Source: Bradyrhizobium sp. AS23.2
Lineage (GTDB): Bacteria > Pseudomonadota > Alphaproteobacteria > Rhizobiales > Xanthobacteraceae
Assembly (NCBI RefSeq): GCF_001908185.1
Contig: NZ_LGHM01000231.1
Location: 1-33,076 of the forward strand
Reading direction: 5' to 3'
Length of the DNA stretch: 33,076 nt
Shown: piece after piece, positions 1 to 6,553 of the stretch
How the letters are laid out: each line of letters starts with the position of its first letter
Position numbering within the stretch: position 1 is the stretch's first letter
Notes under the pieces: generated by a model
The model's input: the letters and a program-made list of their open reading frames with translations, nothing else
Databases searched by the model: none
What the model was told of the DNA's origin: nothing
Program-made: the position numbers and the translations under genes

Positions 1-744
1 CTCATGCGCGCGCGCCATCGGCTGCGCACGCGCCGCGGAGCGGCTCGCCGCCTGCTCGTGCATGATGCGTGCCTGTGCATCGCGCGGATTACGGCTCTGC
101 ACATTGGCCCGCTCATTCACCAAGCGGTCAGTCCGTCCGACGCGAGTCCGGTCGGTCGCAATCGCAGCGTCGCGCTTGGCGATGGCGGCGTCACGCCGTG
201 CGGTCGCGGCGTCACGGCCGGAGATCGCGGCATTGTCCTTGGCATTCACGCCGTTGCGTCCCAATGCGACTGCCGCATCGCGCGTCGCCGCGCGGCCGAT
301 GCGGGCCGCTCGCGGATCGAGCGTCATCCGCGACGCCAGGCGCTCGTGCGAGTTCCAGTAATTGTTCCAGTAGGCATGGCGACGATACCAGGGCCGCCCT
401 TCATAGTAATTCGACCAGTACGAGCTCAGCACGAAGGGCACGACGGTCACACCGATCTCGTCGACATAGTCGGGGAGATAGACGTAGTGATTGCGATACA
501 GATATTCGAGATATTGCGACGACACCCAGCCGCGATCGTCGGAGAAACTCACGTCGCACCAGGCATTGCCGCGCAGGCAGCCATGGATGTCGACGCGGGC
601 GCCCTCGGGGACGCGATCGACCAGGGGAAAGCCCGAACCGGGCCCGGCGCGCAAGCCGGTCGAGACGGTGACGATGCCCGGCGCGGCCAGTGCGGCGGTT
701 GGCGCGAGCAGCAATGCGGCAACTAAAGCGCTTCTGAGTCTCAT
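1..744 (-). CDS. SH3-domain secreted protein, C-terminus outside window
   Basis: The reading frame starts at ATG 744 behind a strong AGGAGG and stays open to the window edge for 248 codons, so the C-terminus is missing. Residues 1-21 form a Sec signal peptide (MRLRSALVAALLLAPTAALA). Residues about 22-80 fit a bacterial SH3b domain: 'GLRAGPGSGFPLVDRVPEGA' followed by a Cys pair, 'GCLRGNAWCDV', and 'GWVSSQYLEYLY'. Residues 109-131 are rich in Tyr, Trp and Asn. From about residue 150 a charged Ala/Arg/Asp repeat appears, with RDAA at 155-158, 178-181, 184-187 and 191-194, probably helical. Family knowledge suggests an envelope protein that touches peptidoglycan. No enzyme domain is visible in the part present. 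Confidence 0.8.
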   Translation of the reverse strand, partial: MRLRSALVAALLLAPTAALAAPGIVTVSTGLRAGPGSGFPLVDRVPEGARVDIHGCLRGNAWCDVSFSDDRGWVSSQYLEYLYRNHYVYLPDYVDEIGVTVVPFVLSSYWSNYYEGRPWYRRHAYWNNYWNSHERLASRMTLDPRAARIGRAATRDAAVALGRNGVNAKDNAAISGRDAATARRDAAIAKRDAAIATDRTRVGRTDRLVNERANVQSRNPRDAQARIMHEQAASRSAARAQPMARAHE

Positions 745-871
745 GGCGTGTTCCTCCTTTGCAAATCGGAACGCGCCAGCGGAATGAGCGTTCCGCGCAC
801 GGTGGTTGCATCAGCCGAAAGATTGAGACGCACGCCGCGTGCGGTTCAATATTCATTCGCCGTTCATCGGC

Positions 872-891
872 ACAGCGCGCGAGAGCGCTGT
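872..891 (-). terminator. Hairpin after the monooxygenase gene
   Basis: ACAGCGC (872-878) and GCGCTGT (885-891) form a 7-bp stem with a 6-nt loop, 8 nt beyond the monooxygenase stop. No T-tract follows, so termination is only a possibility. Confidence 0.3.
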
Positions 892-898
892 TTGACCG

Positions 899-2821
899 TC
901 AGTTCACCTGCAGCATGAACCTATCGAAGTACGCAGCGAGCGCAGCAAAATCATCGAGCGGCAGCACGTTCGCGACATACTGGTCCGGGCGTACGACAAC
1001 CATGCAACCGGCCCTCCGATCGATGCCGCGCATTGCGAAAACGTCGTGGCCGCTCTTGAGGTCCGGACAGAACATCTTCTCATAGTCGATCAGACCATAG
1101 CGGCCTTTGCCCGGGAGCAGCAGCGATGGCATCGCCTCGATCGCGAGCTCGCGATGATCCTGCTGAAAGACCGCGCGCAGATCGATCACGCTGTCGATGT
1201 CGGCGCCGGCTGGCGTGTATCGCTTGAGCGGCGATTCCCTTGCCTCGGTGAGAAAATTGCACAACGCACGAATGGACGAGCCCGCCGCGGCGGGATCCTC
1301 CGCACGCGAAAATGCGTAGATGCGGAAGCGACCGTCGGCTTGCGCCGCGTGGCCGAGATGGACCGGCTTGGCGTCCGCAAGCCGGATTACTGGCGCAGAA
1401 TGGAAGCGCTTGCCGATGACAAGCCCCTGCGCGAGATGCTGATGCGATGTCGCGCCGGTCAGAACCGAGGGCCCGTAATGCGTCGCCGTACCGGCCGTGT
1501 AGCGGCCATGCCTCACAAAGTAGTCCTGCGTCTTGGCGGCATCGGCGCCGCCCGCTTTCGCTGCGGAAGCCAGGATTGCCGCCCACTCGCGATCGAAATC
1601 GATCAGCTCCTTCGCAACCGCCTGGCGCTCCGCCGAATAGGAATGCAGCAGGCTCGGCGCGCATTGCTTCCGCAAGACGGCAGCAAGCTTCCAGCCGAGA
1701 TTGAAGGCATCCTGCATCGAGACGTTCATGCCCTGCCCGGCCTTCGGGCTGTGGGTATGGCAGGCATCGCCCGCGATAAAGATGCGTGGCAGGCGCGAGG
1801 CGATCTCGGTCTCGGGCACGTCGTCGAACTTGTCGGTCAGGCGCTGGCCGATCTCGTAGACCGACCACCAGGCGATCTCCTTCACCTCGAGCGTATGCGG
1901 CTTCAGGATCCGCTGCGCCTTGGCGATCACGTCATCGGCGGTGATGTTGCGGTTGGCGACGCGTTCGCCGACGTCGAGTTTTGCGAGCTCGACATAGAGG
2001 CGAGCCATGTAGCCGCCCTCGCGCGGAATGATCAGCAGGCTGCCGTCCTTCGCCGACTGGATCAGGGCCTTGAAGCGGATGTCCGGAAAATCGGTCACCG
2101 CTAGCACGTCCATCACGCCCCAGGCGTGGTTGGCGGAATCGCCATGCAGCTCGCGGCCGATCGATTTGCGTACCGTGCTGCGCGCGCCGTCGCAGCCGAC
2201 GACGTAACGCGCCCTGATCGTTTCGACCTTGCCCTCGTTCGCGGCATCGACCCGTTCGAGGCGCACGGTGACGGCATGATCGGCGGGACCTGCAGCCGGA
2301 TCGACCTGGAGGTCGAGCAGGCGTCTGGCGTAATAGGGCTCGAGCTTGGCCGGCGATTTGCGCATGACGTCGAGAAAGCCGTCGTGGATTCGCGCCTGGT
2401 TGAGGATGACGTGCGGGAATTCCGACAGGCCGTCCTCGACGTCCTGCACCCGGCCGCTGCGGACGATTGTCTCAGGCGCCCGCTCGTCCGGCTTCCAGAA
2501 CGTCGTCTCGTTGACCCAATAGGCCTCCTTCAGCACGCGCTCGCTGAAGCCGTAGGCGTGGAACATCTCCATCGTGCGGCAGGCGACGCCGTCGGCCTGG
2601 CCTACGAGCAGGCGGCCCGGCTTCTGCTCGACGATGCAGGTCTTGATGTCATCGAATTGCGCGAGCTGCGCGGCGAGCGTGAGGCCAGCGGGACCGCAGC
2701 CGACGATGAGGACATCGACCTCTTCAGGCACGGCGCCCGCTGCCCCCGGGGGCTGAGTGCGTTCGGCGGGATCGGCGATCTCGGGGTCGCCCGGCTGAAA
2801 TCCATTGAGATGGAATTGCAT
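899..2821 (-). CDS. FAD-dependent aromatic monooxygenase, phenol 2-monooxygenase/3-hydroxybenzoate 4-monooxygenase type
   Basis: This 640-residue protein is a class A flavoprotein hydroxylase that should add one oxygen atom to a phenolic ring using NAD(P)H. The dinucleotide-binding GCGPAG is near residues 41-46, the DG motif 'CDGARSTVR' near 210-218, and the second FAD motif 'GDACHTHSPKAGQGMN' near 351-366. The long C-terminal part, ending in 'VVVRPDQYVANVLPLDD', matches the thioredoxin-like domain of the phenol hydroxylase group, and the length fits that group rather than the ~400-residue PobA type. I chose ATG 2821 over GTG 2827 because GGGAGAGG lies 5 nt before it. It is divergent from a MarR regulator whose operator overlaps its promoter, so an aromatic compound probably induces it. 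The exact substrate is unknown. Confidence 0.9.
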   Translation of the reverse strand: MQFHLNGFQPGDPEIADPAERTQPPGAAGAVPEEVDVLIVGCGPAGLTLAAQLAQFDDIKTCIVEQKPGRLLVGQADGVACRTMEMFHAYGFSERVLKEAYWVNETTFWKPDERAPETIVRSGRVQDVEDGLSEFPHVILNQARIHDGFLDVMRKSPAKLEPYYARRLLDLQVDPAAGPADHAVTVRLERVDAANEGKVETIRARYVVGCDGARSTVRKSIGRELHGDSANHAWGVMDVLAVTDFPDIRFKALIQSAKDGSLLIIPREGGYMARLYVELAKLDVGERVANRNITADDVIAKAQRILKPHTLEVKEIAWWSVYEIGQRLTDKFDDVPETEIASRLPRIFIAGDACHTHSPKAGQGMNVSMQDAFNLGWKLAAVLRKQCAPSLLHSYSAERQAVAKELIDFDREWAAILASAAKAGGADAAKTQDYFVRHGRYTAGTATHYGPSVLTGATSHQHLAQGLVIGKRFHSAPVIRLADAKPVHLGHAAQADGRFRIYAFSRAEDPAAAGSSIRALCNFLTEARESPLKRYTPAGADIDSVIDLRAVFQQDHRELAIEAMPSLLLPGKGRYGLIDYEKMFCPDLKSGHDVFAMRGIDRRAGCMVVVRPDQYVANVLPLDDFAALAAYFDRFMLQVN

Positions 2822-2850
2822 GAGCACCTCTCCCTGCCAACGTTTGGATA

Positions 2851-2879
2851 TTGATCAGTATGCTGACTATCAGTATACT
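2851..2879 (+). promoter_or_regulatory. Promoter of the marR gene
   Basis: TTGATC (2851-2856), a 17-nt spacer and TATACT (2874-2879, 5 of 6) form a sigma-70-type promoter. The predicted start near 2886 is about 37 nt before GTG 2923, which supports the shorter MarR start. Confidence 0.6.
2857..2879. promoter_or_regulatory. MarR operator palindrome
   Basis: AGTATGCTGA (2857-2866) and TCAGTATACT (2870-2879) form an inverted repeat, 9 of 10 matching, with a 3-nt spacer. It covers the -10 and spacer of both divergent promoters. MarR proteins bind palindromes of this length as dimers; assignment to the adjacent regulator is inference from position. Confidence 0.65.
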
Positions 2880-2885
2880 TGTCAA
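2857..2885 (-). promoter_or_regulatory. Promoter of the monooxygenase gene
   Basis: On the reverse strand TTGACA (2885-2880) is a perfect -35, followed by a 17-nt spacer and CATACT (2862-2857, 4 of 6) as -10. Transcription would begin near 2850, about 30 nt before ATG 2821. It overlaps the marR promoter completely. Confidence 0.6.
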
Positions 2886-2922
2886 TAATCCCGCACCCTC
2901 CTTCGCTCCAACGGAGAATCCG

Positions 2923-3387
2923 GTGAAAGACAACAACGACATGCCCGGGCATCTGGCGCGCCGGTTCCAGCAGATCGCAGTTGCGGTCTTCCTGGCCGAG
3001 GTCGGAGAGGCCGGCTTCGACCTGACGCCGGTGCAATACGCCGCGCTCGCGACCATCAAGGCCAATCCGGGGCTCGACCAGGTGACGCTCGCAGGGTTGA
3101 TTGCCTACGACCGCACCACCATCACCGGCGTGGTTGATCGCCTCGTGCAGAAGGGGCTTGCGGAGCGTCGCGCCTCCAGCCGCGACCGCCGCGCCCGCGA
3201 GCTCGAGATCACCGACGAGGGCCGTCGTACGCTGCGCAAGATCACGCCGGCCGTCGCGTCCGCCCAGCACGTCATGCTGCGCGGTCTCAGCGCCAAGGAA
3301 GGCGAGGAGCTGATGCGGCTCCTGCGCAAGGCCATCGCTGCCGGCAACGAGCTGAGCCGCGCCCCGCTGCGCGATGCGCAGGCATAG
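2923..3387 (+). CDS. MarR-family transcriptional regulator
   Basis: A 154-residue winged-helix repressor. 'GFDLTPVQYAALATIKANPGLDQVTLAGLI' (31-60) leads into the recognition helix 'DRTTITGVVDRLVQKGL' (63-79), and the wing follows in 'ERRASSRDRRARELEIT' (81-97). The DRR/RELEIT wing is typical of MarR/HucR/SlyA proteins, which release DNA on binding phenolic or other small ligands. The frame is open back to 2851, but GTG 2923 is the likely start: GGAGA (2913-2917) precedes it by 5 nt, and the upstream codons lie inside the promoter. It sits back to back with the aromatic monooxygenase and probably represses both genes. Confidence 0.9.
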   Translation: MKDNNDMPGHLARRFQQIAVAVFLAEVGEAGFDLTPVQYAALATIKANPGLDQVTLAGLIAYDRTTITGVVDRLVQKGLAERRASSRDRRARELEITDEGRRTLRKITPAVASAQHVMLRGLSAKEGEELMRLLRKAIAAGNELSRAPLRDAQA

Positions 3388-3397
3388 ATTGTTGTTT

Positions 3398-3471
3398 GAG
3401 CATGATCTCCGCGCAACCGCGTTCCGCGGTTGTCGCGAGGAAAACCGCTTCACACTTTCCGGATCATGCTC
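3398..3471. repeat. Dispersed palindromic repeat, family 1, short copy
   Basis: The ends GAGCATGATC (3398-3407) and GATCATGCTC (3462-3471) are exact inverted repeats, with an inner dyad CAACCGCGTTCCGCGGTTG (3414-3432). A longer copy lies in opposite orientation at 28247-28342. It follows the marR stop and could fold as a transcript end. Confidence 0.8.
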
Positions 3472-3545
3472 GTATCCGTAATTGTCGCAGTGCCGCGAAA
3501 CCGGGAACTAACCTTCGGCTGCTAGCGTCCGCCCCCATTCGGCGC

Positions 3546-3561
3546 TTAACGCGCGATTAAC
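3546..3561 (+). promoter_or_regulatory. CtrA-type box
   Basis: TTAA (3546-3549), seven bases, then TTAAC (3557-3561) is an exact match to the alphaproteobacterial CtrA consensus TTAA-N7-TTAAC. It ends 21 nt before the start codon of the COG4315 gene. Confidence 0.5.
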
Positions 3562-3582
3562 TTTGCCGTTCGGGAGTTTTGG

Positions 3583-4017
3583 ATGTTCAGGTTTCTCATT
3601 GCGGCCGCTGCCATCGCACTCGCGACGGGTCATGCGCTCGCGAACGGCCACGGCGGTGGCGATGCCTCTCCTCCGCCGAAGCCCGAGGCGACGACCGCAC
3701 CGGCGAAAGTGTTCCTGACCAAGCAGGGTCCCAAGCTCGTCGATCTCAAGGGCATGACGCTCTACTATTATGAGCACGACACAACCGGCAAGACGTCGAA
3801 CTGCAACGGCAAGTGCACGGAAAGCTGGGTGCCGCTGGCCGCGACCGCCGACGCCAGGGCCATCGGCGACTTCACCGTGATCGACCGCAACGACGGCAGC
3901 AAGATGTGGGCGTACCGCTATCGCCCGCTCTACACCTCGCCCGCCGACAAGGCGCCGGGCGATGCCAACGGCAATGCCACGACCCCGCAATGGCGCGTCG
4001 CCCGGCCTGACAATTAG
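3583..4017 (+). CDS. Secreted COG4315-type repeat protein
   Basis: This 144-residue protein starts at ATG 3583 behind CGGGAG. Residues 1-20 are a Sec signal peptide ending ATGHALA. After a Pro-rich linker come two copies of the 'secreted repeat of unknown function' (PF03640/COG4315 type): 'VDLKGMTLYYYEHDTTGKTS' with 'CNGKCTESWVPL' at about 51-84, and 'GSKMWAYRYRPLYTSPADK' at about 106-124. The CNGKC pair is characteristic and may form a disulphide in the periplasm. No biochemical role is established for the family. Its stop overlaps the convergent small membrane gene's stop by 4 nt. A CtrA-type box lies immediately upstream. Confidence 0.85.
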   Translation: MFRFLIAAAAIALATGHALANGHGGGDASPPPKPEATTAPAKVFLTKQGPKLVDLKGMTLYYYEHDTTGKTSNCNGKCTESWVPLAATADARAIGDFTVIDRNDGSKMWAYRYRPLYTSPADKAPGDANGNATTPQWRVARPDN

Positions 4018-4235
4018 GGCGAGAACGGCGTGGGCCCGCCCGGGCCTGACGTGCCCACGATCTTCGCGCGCGCCCCGGAATCGACAGAGGCGTAATTCAC
4101 CTCCGGATTCCAGTGCAGCGCGACGTAGAGCACCATTCCGGCCAGGATGGACCCGTAAAAGCCGAACGCGGCCAGGCGCCATTTCCTCACAACAGGCCGG
4201 TCGTTCTCGTTCAATTGATCAATGAATTTTTGCAT
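4014..4235 (-). CDS. Small single-pass membrane protein
   Basis: A 73-residue protein starting at ATG 4235, placed by GGAGG five bases upstream. A charged N-terminus (MQKFIDQLNENDRPVVRKWR) precedes one membrane segment, 'LAAFGFYGSILAGMVLYVALHW' (about 21-42), and the tail ends in a Gly/Pro-rich stretch. This topology suggests N-in with a short periplasmic tail. It is the last of three same-strand genes (with 4342-4506 and 4525-5514), all membrane proteins, and its 3' end overlaps that of the convergent COG4315 gene. I recognise no family. Confidence 0.65.
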   Translation of the reverse strand: MQKFIDQLNENDRPVVRKWRLAAFGFYGSILAGMVLYVALHWNPEVNYASVDSGARAKIVGTSGPGGPTPFSP

Positions 4236-4341
4236 GATTGCCTCCAATGGCAACGAGCCATCGAGGCATAGCGCAACCGGCGCGGACCGGTTGTGAAGCC
4301 GTTCACCTTTCGCAACTTAAAAACGGAGTGATCGTCGTCGC

Positions 4342-4506
4342 CTATTCGTTCTGCGAATTCGGGGACAGCGGCCTGAACGTCGACACCTCGGCGCTCGCCT
4401 GAAGCGGCCTGATCTCCTGCTTCACCAGCACGGGCCTGGTCGTGAACCAGAGCGCTGCCACAGCAGCGATCACTATTCCCGCGCCGAGCGCTGCAAACTC
4501 TTTCAT
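4342..4506 (-). CDS. Very small membrane protein (54 aa)
   Basis: ATG 4506 lies 4 nt after a GGGGGG tract that can serve as ribosome site, and the frame closes at TAG 4344-4342. The protein begins MKEFAALGAGIVIAAVAALW, a single hydrophobic segment at about residues 5-22, then a basic 'TTRPVLVKQEIRP' and a soluble tail of about 25 residues. It starts 18 nt after the stop of the 329-residue membrane protein on the same strand, so co-transcription is likely. No family is recognised. It is easily missed because of its size. Confidence 0.55.
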   Translation of the reverse strand: MKEFAALGAGIVIAAVAALWFTTRPVLVKQEIRPLQASAEVSTFRPLSPNSQNE

Positions 4507-4524
4507 GCTTCCCCCCCGTGGCGA

Positions 4525-5514
4525 TCAGTTGCTGAGAATGACGCTGTGCTGACGCCGCGATGGATGATCGGCGCCGACCAGCGCATTCGGATCGGTTGCG
4601 ATCACGACTTCCGGCAACGGCATCGGCTCGAGGCCGGCAAAGCGGCGATAGAGCGCGCCCATGACGGCTCCGCAAAACGCCGCCGGTATCAGGAGGACTG
4701 CGACGAGCGGCACCGCGAACGAAAGCAGCAGCACGCAGGCAAACGCCGCGACGCCTCCGATCGCCGCGTATTCCCACGCGCTACGACGGCTCATCGCCCG
4801 CGCGACATGGTGCACGCAGAGCATGAAGATGCTCGAAGGAATAACCGAGATCACCATCATCGTCATGAATATCTGCACCGGCATCACGGCCGCGAAGATA
4901 TGCGCGGTGCTCTTGTCGGCGAAGCCGTGCATCAGAAGCGGCACCAGCGTGTAGGGGAGAAGCGTTGCGAGCACCGTCGGCATCAGCGCGGCGATCGCCA
5001 TGGCTGCAACTGATGTGCGGACCCGCACCGGCCCGTCGAATACGGGCGCCACTGACGGCGCGCCCTGTGCGCTGGCGGCGGGAGCTTCGCCGGCTGCGCG
5101 CGCAACCGGGCTCAGACCGGCGAACTGGCCATAGAGGAATCCGCCGATCACCCCCGCGATCGTCGGCAGGAGACCGATTGTCACCACCGTACCGTCACCG
5201 GGCGATGCAAGCTGGATGTGGTTGCGGATCGCGATACCGTAGCTCACAGCGGCCATGACGCCGCCCATCAGTCCATAGGCAAGCCGGCTCGATATCTTCC
5301 ACTGCCGCAGCACGATATGTCCGGCGAAGAGAAAGGCCGCATTCATGGCCATGCGGCCGGCATAGAACACCAGTATCCGATCCGGCGCCGGCACGCCTTC
5401 GGGATCCGTCACCTGCCCGCCTGCGACTGCGAAGACCAGCAGCACGGCTTCGACGATGGCCAGCGGAATCAGCGCGGCGAACAGCGCGCGCGGCGAATTC
5501 TTGACGAGATACAT
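4525..5514 (-). CDS. Polytopic membrane protein of unknown function with internal duplication
   Basis: A 329-residue protein starting at ATG 5514, with AAGGGA 8 nt upstream; the frame is open to 5574 but the earlier part has poor composition. About eight hydrophobic segments are visible, starting with 'LFAALIPLAIVEAVLLVFAVAGG'. The two halves resemble each other: 'AGVIGGFLYGQFAGLSPV' near residue 140 matches 'CGAVMGALYRRFAGLEPM' near 300, and each follows a 'YGLMGGV'/'YAAIGGV' segment. The halves are separated by an Ala/Pro-rich loop (about 158-182). This suggests a duplicated membrane module. Two smaller membrane genes follow on the same strand. I do not recognise the family and assign no function. 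Confidence 0.7.
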   Translation of the reverse strand: MYLVKNSPRALFAALIPLAIVEAVLLVFAVAGGQVTDPEGVPAPDRILVFYAGRMAMNAAFLFAGHIVLRQWKISSRLAYGLMGGVMAAVSYGIAIRNHIQLASPGDGTVVTIGLLPTIAGVIGGFLYGQFAGLSPVARAAGEAPAASAQGAPSVAPVFDGPVRVRTSVAAMAIAALMPTVLATLLPYTLVPLLMHGFADKSTAHIFAAVMPVQIFMTMMVISVIPSSIFMLCVHHVARAMSRRSAWEYAAIGGVAAFACVLLLSFAVPLVAVLLIPAAFCGAVMGALYRRFAGLEPMPLPEVVIATDPNALVGADHPSRRQHSVILSN

Positions 5515-5627
5515 GCGAGCAATCCCTTGCTCGCTGCACGCTAGACGCGAAGCATTACGGCCCGTGCAAAACAATCGGTAAAATTGTCAACAACCAGCGC
5601 ACCGGGCGAATGCCGCGCCGCGTTCGC

Positions 5628-6281
5628 TTACCCGCGCCAGCCTATCGTCGTCCCGGCCTGCGCGCTCTGCCCGGGCGGCAGCACCACGACCGTCGCATTG
5701 AGCTTCACCCGGTCGTAGAGATCGATAACGTCCTCATTGCGCATCCGGATGCAGCCCGACGAGATCGCCTGCCCGATATATTCGGGCTGGTTGGTGCCGT
5801 GGATACGGTAAAGCGTGTCCTTGTCGCCGGCATAGAGATAGATGCCCCGCGCCCCCAGCGGATTAGCGGGACCGCCGTGCACGCGCGCCGGATAGGGTCC
5901 AAGCCGCGCCTGGATCTCTGCGGTCGGAACCCAGTCCGGCCATTCCGCCAAACGACCTACGCGCGCAACGCCTGAGAAAGCCATGGCCTCCTCGCCGACC
6001 GCAACACCGTAGCGGATCGCCTTGCCGCCCGGCAGCACGTAATAGAGATAGCGCGCATCGGTATCGACCAGGATCGTGCCCGGCTGCTCCTTGCGCGGGT
6101 AATCGACGATGTGACGGAGATATTGCTGGGGCACGCTCGCCTGCGCGTAAGGCGTGTGCGCGAGCAACTGCCGATCGCGCGGCGTCATGCTCGCGTCGGT
6201 CGATGGCGAATACGTTGCCTGCATGCAACCACCCAGCGGAAGCAAGGCAACAACGAACAAAGCGAATAGAGATTTTGGCAC
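5628..6281 (-). CDS. L,D-transpeptidase (YkuD domain) lipoprotein
   Basis: This 217-residue protein begins at GTG 6281 after a GGGGGG tract. 'ALLPLGGC' places a lipobox with Cys19, so it is probably lipid-anchored facing the periplasm. The YkuD catalytic domain spans about 66-205: 'GTILVDTDARYLYYVLPGG' opens it, and His161 ('RIHGTN') and Cys177 in 'SSGCIRMRNEDVIDLY' form the active-site signature. Such enzymes make 3-3 cross-links in peptidoglycan or attach proteins to it through meso-diaminopimelate. Length and the 'WPDWVPTAEIQARLGPYP' insertion match the ErfK/YbiS/YcfS/YnhG branch. A promoter with TATAAG as -10 lies upstream. Confidence 0.92.
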   Translation of the reverse strand: MPKSLFALFVVALLPLGGCMQATYSPSTDASMTPRDRQLLAHTPYAQASVPQQYLRHIVDYPRKEQPGTILVDTDARYLYYVLPGGKAIRYGVAVGEEAMAFSGVARVGRLAEWPDWVPTAEIQARLGPYPARVHGGPANPLGARGIYLYAGDKDTLYRIHGTNQPEYIGQAISSGCIRMRNEDVIDLYDRVKLNATVVVLPPGQSAQAGTTIGWRG

Positions 6282-6322
6282 CGCCGGCCCCCCCGATAGC
6301 GGATAGCAGCACCCCCAGCCGC

Positions 6323-6351
6323 CTTATATGCTGCCCAAATCGTGCTGAAAA
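6323..6351 (-). promoter_or_regulatory. Possible promoter of the L,D-transpeptidase gene
   Basis: Reverse strand TTTTCA (6351-6346), a 17-nt spacer and TATAAG (6328-6323). The -10 matches 5 of 6 and the -35 4 of 6. It sits about 40 nt before GTG 6281. Confidence 0.4.
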
Positions 6352-6553
6352 CAAGGCAGCGTGGACACGTCCGCGTGTCCGTTAGCCGGGGTTCCATCAC
6401 CACAAACGGCGGAAGAGCGTCGCACAGTCTCCATCCCATCGCCTTGCTTTGGTCAAACCCGGCTGGACTCGTGCGTCATCGGGCTTGGGATGGGCTCACC
6501 TCAACAGATCGGCTCGCGCCAATGCGAACGACCAAGGCTTCAAAGGAGCTGCG

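Noticed and set aside
401..856. Reverse-strand frame spanning the SH3 gene start
   Set aside because: Its product is Arg-rich without motifs, and the overlapping frame from ATG 744 has a ribosome site, signal peptide and SH3 domain.
6363..6380. GGACACG-TCCG-CGTGTCC dyad as an operator
   Set aside because: A 7-bp stem in a GC-rich divergent region is weak on its own, and there is no regulator next to it.
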